DNA of 64,000 nucleotides from the NCBI GenBank assembly GCA_050250695.1, contig JBFWOE010000002.1, positions 1 to 64,000 of the forward strand, read 5' to 3'. This document shows positions 60,097-64,000 of this stretch, piece by piece. The position numbers and the translations under genes are program-made. The notes beneath the pieces were generated by a model. It did no database searches and was not told the DNA's origin. It saw only the letters and a program-made list of their open reading frames with translations. Positions within the stretch are counted from its first letter, which is position 1; each line of letters starts with the position of its first letter. Origin of the DNA: Ga0077527 sp050250695 (lineage in GTDB: Bacteria; Pseudomonadota; Gammaproteobacteria; Burkholderiales; SG8-41).

Positions 60097-60785
60097 ACGA
60101 TCAACCACGCCTTGTTCAGGCTCAGGGTATGCACCGTCAACGAAAGGCGCAACCGCGGATGGCGGTCGGCATTCAACACCGCACTGCCCCAGAACAGTTG
60201 CCACGGCAGTTTCTCGAGTCTGGCAAGGTACCCGTGCAATTCCGCATAGGAACCTTCGATTTCGATCTCGAAACTGTGCTGGTAGATGCTGCGCTGGGCC
60301 TGCCCCGGCACCGGTGCCGGCTTGCCGCCGGGCTTGGCCGCCGACGCGGCAGCAGTCTGGAACTGCTGTACCGGCAACTTGCGCAGGCTGACCAGCGCAA
60401 GGCCGCGTTCACGGGACAACACGCCCTCCAGCAATTGCGTGACCTGGTCCGGCGGCACCAGCTGTTTCTGCAGTCCCTGCAGCTTGGCATCGATCTCCGC
60501 GATCTGCTTGCGCAGTTCGTCGCGATAGCGTCGCTTGACCGCATCCGGATCGGTCTGGCCGCGCCCCGTGGCCATGACCTGTTCGGCAGCCTTGATCTTG
60601 GTGCGCGTATCCGCCAGCTGGGCCGACAGGCGCTTGTGCTCGGCGGCGAGCGGAACGAGTGCAAAAGTGTCGAACAACAGTACCACCGCCGCCACGGCGA
60701 CAGCGGTCATCAGCGCGCGTTCGCGCAATGAACGGACGTTAAACTTCGTGCTCCACCGTTTCCATTGTTCCAGCAACTGCCGCAT
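60093..60785 (-). CDS. mshJ: MSHA biogenesis protein MshJ-like (PilO-like)
   Basis: The 230-residue protein has one helix near 25-47 (ALMTAVAVAAVVLLFDTFALVPLAA), a coiled coil (KRLSAQLADTRTKIKAAEQVM; AEIDAKLQGLQKQLVPP), and a periplasmic ferredoxin-like domain (FEIEIEGSYAELHGYLARLEKLPWQLFWGSAVLN). ATG 60785 follows AAGGAGAAGCGGTG at good spacing; a GTG one codon earlier is possible. It overlaps the PilN-like gene. Confidence 0.9.
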   Translation of the reverse strand: MRQLLEQWKRWSTKFNVRSLRERALMTAVAVAAVVLLFDTFALVPLAAEHKRLSAQLADTRTKIKAAEQVMATGRGQTDPDAVKRRYRDELRKQIAEIDAKLQGLQKQLVPPDQVTQLLEGVLSRERGLALVSLRKLPVQQFQTAAASAAKPGGKPAPVPGQAQRSIYQHSFEIEIEGSYAELHGYLARLEKLPWQLFWGSAVLNADRHPRLRLSLTVHTLSLNKAWLIV

Positions 60786-61456
60786 CACCGCTTCTCCTTG
60801 CGCGGATCAGCCACGACCGGTTCGCCGGTGGCGAGAGCGAATTCGAGGAAACGCGGCAGGGCGGGCGCCGGTGCATCGGATTGGGCGCTTTTGGCAGCAT
60901 CCGCTGCCGGCATCGGACGCCGCAGTTCCAGCGCCGAAAATTCCCGTCCTTTCAGCGCCGGCTCACCGTTCAGCTTCTGGATATATGCAGGCACCAGTTC
61001 CGGCCTCATCACCCGGCCCTTGATCGAGACGTCACCGCTGCCGGCCACCGTGAACCCGGTCAGCCAAAGGCCATCCAGCGACTGCCGCGAAAAAGCCTGC
61101 AGGTAACGCGCAAAACCTTCGCGATTGCCCAGTGCGCCGCCTTCGAGCACGTTCATGCTGTTGCGCGCGGATTTGAGTTCCTGCTCGAGTTGCTTCACCT
61201 CCGAATCCAGTGCGGTATTGCCCTGCTTCGCGGAATTTTCACCGAGCAGGCGGGCGGTATACACGCTTTGCGCCTTCAGCAGCATTTGCGCCGACGCCAG
61301 TTCCTCCTTCACGCCGTCGAGCATCTGTCTGTCGTACATCTGCAAACTGGCCATGATCGCCGCGGCAAATGCGGCAAACAGCAACGCACGGTTCAGCGTT
61401 AAAAATATCCGCTGCCTGCGGAAAGCCGGCCCGAGCAGGTTGATGTACTGGCTCAT
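60785..61456 (-). CDS. PilN-domain protein of the MSHA cluster (MshI2-like)
   Basis: The 223-residue protein begins MSQYINLLGPAFRRQRIFLTLN, the PilN-type INLL start, with one helix near 26-44. A coiled coil (DGVKEELASAQMLLKAQSV; ALDSEVKQLEQELKSARNSM) leads to a periplasmic domain (LQAFSRQSLDGLWLTGFTVAGSGDVSIKGRV). It overlaps mshI by 4 nt and mshJ by 1 nt. In the MSHA system it would complete a PilM-N-O-P-like inner-membrane complex. Confidence 0.88.
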   Translation of the reverse strand: MSQYINLLGPAFRRQRIFLTLNRALLFAAFAAAIMASLQMYDRQMLDGVKEELASAQMLLKAQSVYTARLLGENSAKQGNTALDSEVKQLEQELKSARNSMNVLEGGALGNREGFARYLQAFSRQSLDGLWLTGFTVAGSGDVSIKGRVMRPELVPAYIQKLNGEPALKGREFSALELRRPMPAADAAKSAQSDAPAPALPRFLEFALATGEPVVADPRKEKR

Positions 61457-62385
61457 CCTGTCACCGCCTCCGCGCGCATGGCTGCGCCGATCAATTGCAG
61501 GCATTGCGACTGCCGCAGCGGATCCCGCAGTTCCGGCACCCCTGGAAAATCCATGATCCGCTCCAGGTCCAGGGCGACCACCGGCAGCGTCAGGTTGGAA
61601 TTGAGGTATTCCACCAGGCGGTCGCCGGACTGAACCTGTGATACCACTATGCGTTGCACGGCGATGTTGCGGTACTGCCTGTCGAAATGATCGAGGGAAC
61701 GCTGCAGTTCCAGCGCGAGGCGGTCGAACAATTCATCAGTATTGGCTCCTGACTCGAAGTCGCGCAGAGACACATCGATGCTGCGCGACTGGTAGAGCTC
61801 CCCACCGCTTGTGAAAGTCAGCAGGGCGCCATTGTTGTCTATGCACAGCAGCGCCAACCCCCGCCCTTCCTCCTCCAGCAGGGATGCCAGGTTGCGCTGC
61901 GCCAACTCCGGAACATCGATCACCGACAGTTCGACATCGGCGTCATTGAACGGCTGCACCATCGTGGCAATCAGATCATTACGCGCCACCACCGCCAGCA
62001 TCTGCGGCGCCCGGCCCGCGCCGTCTCCGCCCGGGACATGCACGGCATCAACCATTGCAGTTTCTACCGGGAAGTCGACCATGTCCTTGATCGCCCAGCG
62101 CACCGCGGTCTTGGCCTCGGCTGCAGGCACATTGGGGGCATCAACGGTCAACAACTGGTAATCCCGTGGCTGCAGCATGGTCATGCAGTGGTAGCGATCC
62201 AGGCCGAGTTCGCGCCGCAGCCGTTTGAGCGTGTCGCTGTCGCTGCCTTCCTTGCGAAACGATTCACAGAGCAGGATTTCGGGGCGAGGTTTGCCTGCAA
62301 CCAGAACGTGCGAAAGATCGACACGGTCCTGACGAAAATTAAGACACAACCAGCCCGGGCGGCGCTTTTTACCGAACAGATTCAT
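61453..62385 (-). CDS. mshI: MSHA biogenesis protein MshI-like (PilM-like)
   Basis: The 310-residue cytoplasmic protein has the actin-like PilM/MshI fold, starting MNLFGKKRRPGWLCLNFRQDRVDLSHV. The conserved MTMLQPRDYQLLTVDAPNVPAAEAKTAVRWAIKDMVDFPVE, LSVIDVPELAQRNLASLL and the second half DHFDRQYRNIAVQRIVVSQVQSGDRLVEYL follow. It is the first gene of the seven-gene msh string and is preceded by a good sigma-70 promoter. Confidence 0.92.
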   Translation of the reverse strand: MNLFGKKRRPGWLCLNFRQDRVDLSHVLVAGKPRPEILLCESFRKEGSDSDTLKRLRRELGLDRYHCMTMLQPRDYQLLTVDAPNVPAAEAKTAVRWAIKDMVDFPVETAMVDAVHVPGGDGAGRAPQMLAVVARNDLIATMVQPFNDADVELSVIDVPELAQRNLASLLEEEGRGLALLCIDNNGALLTFTSGGELYQSRSIDVSLRDFESGANTDELFDRLALELQRSLDHFDRQYRNIAVQRIVVSQVQSGDRLVEYLNSNLTLPVVALDLERIMDFPGVPELRDPLRQSQCLQLIGAAMRAEAVTG

Positions 62386-62418
62386 TTAACTCCGTGCTCG
62401 TTCGGGTCAAATTAACTG

Positions 62419-62446
62419 AAAGTAGCATATATTGTAATGTTGTCAA
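62419..62446 (-). promoter_or_regulatory. Candidate sigma-70 promoter of the mshI-N operon
   Basis: On the minus strand a perfect TTGACA (62446-62441) is followed after 16 nt by TACTTT, preceded by TGC as an extended -10. It lies in an AT-rich patch about 35 nt upstream of the mshI start codon. The rest of the 266-nt gap between mshI and the DUF6701 gene holds no gene; it has GC-rich palindromes near 62605-62632. Confidence 0.65.
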
Positions 62447-62651
62447 TGAGTTATACCACATTTAGTTGCCGCCGCACCCGCTTGAATTCATAACACTTTG
62501 TTTTGGTTGACAATTTTCAGCTCCGCTTACCAGGCTGGCAGGCCGACGAATGTGCATTATGCATACGCATGGCACGCCACCTGCAAGATTCGGGCGCACC
62601 CACAGCCGCGGCCGCGGCCATGCATGGCGGCGGAAAAAGCGGGATTCGGCA

Positions 62652-64000
62652 TTAATTCACGCTCTCCCGGATATAGATGGTTTCATCACCGCGACGAATG
62701 CCAAAACGCGCCCGCGCCGCTGGATCCCGGGTTGCAGCGGCTCCACACCACTGCCCGCGCAGGTAACTCCTGTCCGCTCCGGTGGCTGCCGGCGCAAAAG
62801 CGGGACAGGCGTCCGCCGTACCGCCCGCGCCGAGATTCAATGCCACATCCACACTGCCGTTGTTGCCCACACCCGGCGCTCCCAGAGTGATCGTTCCCAG
62901 GCCCGACGCCAGCGGACTGGTCACCGCCGTCACCAGTGTCTCACCCACACCCAGATTGCCCAGGTGATTGCCCAGTCCGACATTCGTCGTATTCAACGTC
63001 GTGCAGCTGTCATCGGTGTTGGTCACGTAAAACGTGCCATTCCAGTACTGAGCCGTGAGCGGCAGCCGCAACGGCAATACCTGTGATCCACTGCTCCCGC
63101 CCAGCCGCAGGCGGCCGAAACGCATGGTCTTGCCGCCGGAAAACGCGAGGCCGTTGCCGGCACTGGCCTGTCCGAATCTCGCCGGATTTGTCGGAAACGC
63201 GACAGCGTCGGCGTCGATGACGTTGATCGCCAGCGAAACTTCGGCATCAAACGGCGCAACCGCCGCCGCACGATTGAAAAACAGGCCGGTCCCGGAATTG
63301 AATGTCAGGGTGGCAGTGCCGTTGCCGTTGTCGACAATCGACGGATCCGGAGCGGTTACCCCGCTGGCGTCCAGAGTGCCGGTGGCGGCCGTATAGGCTT
63401 TGCCGGTCAGGCTGGCATTGGTGAGCTTGAAAAACGCCTGGGCCGCCGGCGAGGTGCCTTTGTAATTGGATGTTGTCAGCACGCCGCCCTTGGCGCGTGC
63501 TGTCACCGTCAATACCGGCTCCATGCCGGTGTCGTAAACAAAAGGCTGGCCGATATAGGTGAATCCGCCGGGACCACAGGCAGCAGCAAACGCGGGCATG
63601 TTGGTACTGACGTCGAACTGGAAGGGCGTGAATCGCCCGATATTGCCCGTGGCGGTTCCTGTGACATCGCCGGCGCCGAGGTAATCACTGTCACCGATGC
63701 TCGGGGTAATCGTGATGATGCCGACCTCGCTCCATGTAACATTGTTCACCGGCGCCGCCCCGGCCGTGAATGCGCTGCCGGCAATGGTTCCGTTACCCAA
63801 TCCCGGATCGGTGGTCAAGCCGAGCCCCGGCACCAGAGCGCTGGTCAGCTTCACGCCTTCGGCCGGCGTTTCCTTGCCGAAATTCGGTGTCGCCGCGTTC
63901 AGCGAATTCACTGCCGTCACCGTCAGCGCAATGTCATCCCCCGCCTTGATGAATACCGCGCCGCCGGCGTCGGCGGCTGCAGGATTGGCGAAGTTGTCGG
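62652..64000 (-). CDS. DUF6701 (MshQ-like) surface protein, 3' part only
   Basis: The reading frame is open to the window edge, so at least 449 C-terminal residues are present and the start lies beyond 64000. The protein is rich in Gly, Ala, Thr and Asn with beta-type repeats (FIKAGDDIALTVTAVNSLNAATPNFGKE; VNNVTWSEVGIITITPSIGDSDYLGAG). It ends with the DUF6701 features FYVTNTDDSCTTLN and ARFGIRRGDETIYIRESVN. DUF6701 is found at the C terminus of MshQ and similar pilus-linked proteins. It is likely exported, and perhaps an adhesin or minor tip protein; that is inference. Confidence 0.82.
   Translation of the reverse strand, partial: DNFANPAAADAGGAVFIKAGDDIALTVTAVNSLNAATPNFGKETPAEGVKLTSALVPGLGLTTDPGLGNGTIAGSAFTAGAAPVNNVTWSEVGIITITPSIGDSDYLGAGDVTGTATGNIGRFTPFQFDVSTNMPAFAAACGPGGFTYIGQPFVYDTGMEPVLTVTARAKGGVLTTSNYKGTSPAAQAFFKLTNASLTGKAYTAATGTLDASGVTAPDPSIVDNGNGTATLTFNSGTGLFFNRAAAVAPFDAEVSLAINVIDADAVAFPTNPARFGQASAGNGLAFSGGKTMRFGRLRLGGSSGSQVLPLRLPLTAQYWNGTFYVTNTDDSCTTLNTTNVGLGNHLGNLGVGETLVTAVTSPLASGLGTITLGAPGVGNNGSVDVALNLGAGGTADACPAFAPAATGADRSYLRGQWCGAAATRDPAARARFGIRRGDETIYIRESVN

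Noticed and set aside
62508..62513. A TTGACA hexamer on the plus strand after the mshI promoter region
   Set aside because: No matching -10 and no plus-strand gene lies downstream.
62600..62640. GC-rich palindromes (CCGCGGCCGCGG, GCCATGCATGGC) downstream of the DUF6701 gene
   Set aside because: They have no T tract and look like chance palindromes in GC-rich DNA, so I did not call a terminator.
1..64000. CRISPR arrays, prophage, transposons, integrons, toxin-antitoxin or defence islands
   Set aside because: I saw no spaced direct repeats, integrase, transposase or recognisable defence genes. The two tRNA genes are not followed by duplicated ends or an integrase.

Overview
The window reads as a stretch of chromosome from a GC-rich betaproteobacterium. 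This rests on several gene neighbourhoods that I recognise as typical of that class: yebC-ruvC-ruvA-ruvB next to ybgC-tolQRAB-pal-cpoB-queE-queC; ychF-pth-rplY-prs-tRNA-Gln-ispE-lolB-TPR lipoprotein; mutM/ferredoxin/coaD/rsmD/two M16 peptidases/ftsY-ftsE-ftsX/rpoH; and a full aa3-type cytochrome oxidase cluster (ctaC, ctaD, a 37-residue assembly protein, ctaG, DUF2970, ctaE, DUF2909, SURF1, SCO-like, ctaA, ctaB, SCO1). I see no rRNA, transposase, integrase, CRISPR array or phage gene, so most of the window is core genome. I cannot name genus or species.

Regions 1-8100: the left edge has a leftward molybdenum hydroxylase (CoxL-type large subunit followed by a cut-off CoxM-type FAD subunit), divergent from a cystathionine beta-lyase and an alpha/beta hydrolase. 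Then come a small membrane protein, trmO, tRNA-Lys, and a YeeE/YedE (thiosulfate-type) permease. Regions 7400-18140 form a long leftward block: yebC, ruvC, a glycosyltransferase inserted between ruvC and ruvA with 4-nt overlaps on both sides, ruvA, ruvB, ybgC, the Tol-Pal envelope machine, and queE/queC for 7-deazaguanine synthesis.

Regions 18200-33450: a HerA-like ATPase and an EamA transporter run right. Leftward housekeeping genes follow (ankyrin lipoprotein, ychF, pth, rplY, prs, tRNA-Gln, ispE, lolB, TPR lipoprotein). A rightward four-gene ABC cassette (ATPase, ABC-2 permease, GldG-like protein, DUF4340-like protein) sits between the TPR gene and mutM. Regions 33450-41200: ferredoxin, coaD, rsmD and an M16 peptidase pair run left; ftsY-ftsE-ftsX and rpoH run right. 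A near-perfect CIRCE (HrcA) operator overlaps a candidate rpoH promoter.

Regions 41200-50580 hold the terminal oxidase and its heme A and copper assembly factors. Regions 50580-55090 hold a complete biotin operon bioB-bioF-bioH-bioC-bioD. A comF-family gene diverges from it. Regions 55970-64000 hold the inner-membrane/secretin part of a MSHA-type IV pilus (mshI, a PilN-like gene, mshJ, mshK, mshL, mshM, mshN) and, upstream, the 3' part of a DUF6701 (MshQ-like) gene cut by the right edge. The pilus ATPase, platform protein and pilins are not in the window.

The most interesting items are the glycosyltransferase locked into the Holliday-junction operon, the Gld-like ABC cassette, CIRCE control of rpoH, and a recurring AT-rich motif (core AATAAAAACA or TGTTTTTATT) at six intergenic sites. 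No clearly new defence or mobile system was found. All starts were chosen by eye from ribosome binding sites, signal peptides and family alignments recalled from memory; no database search was run.
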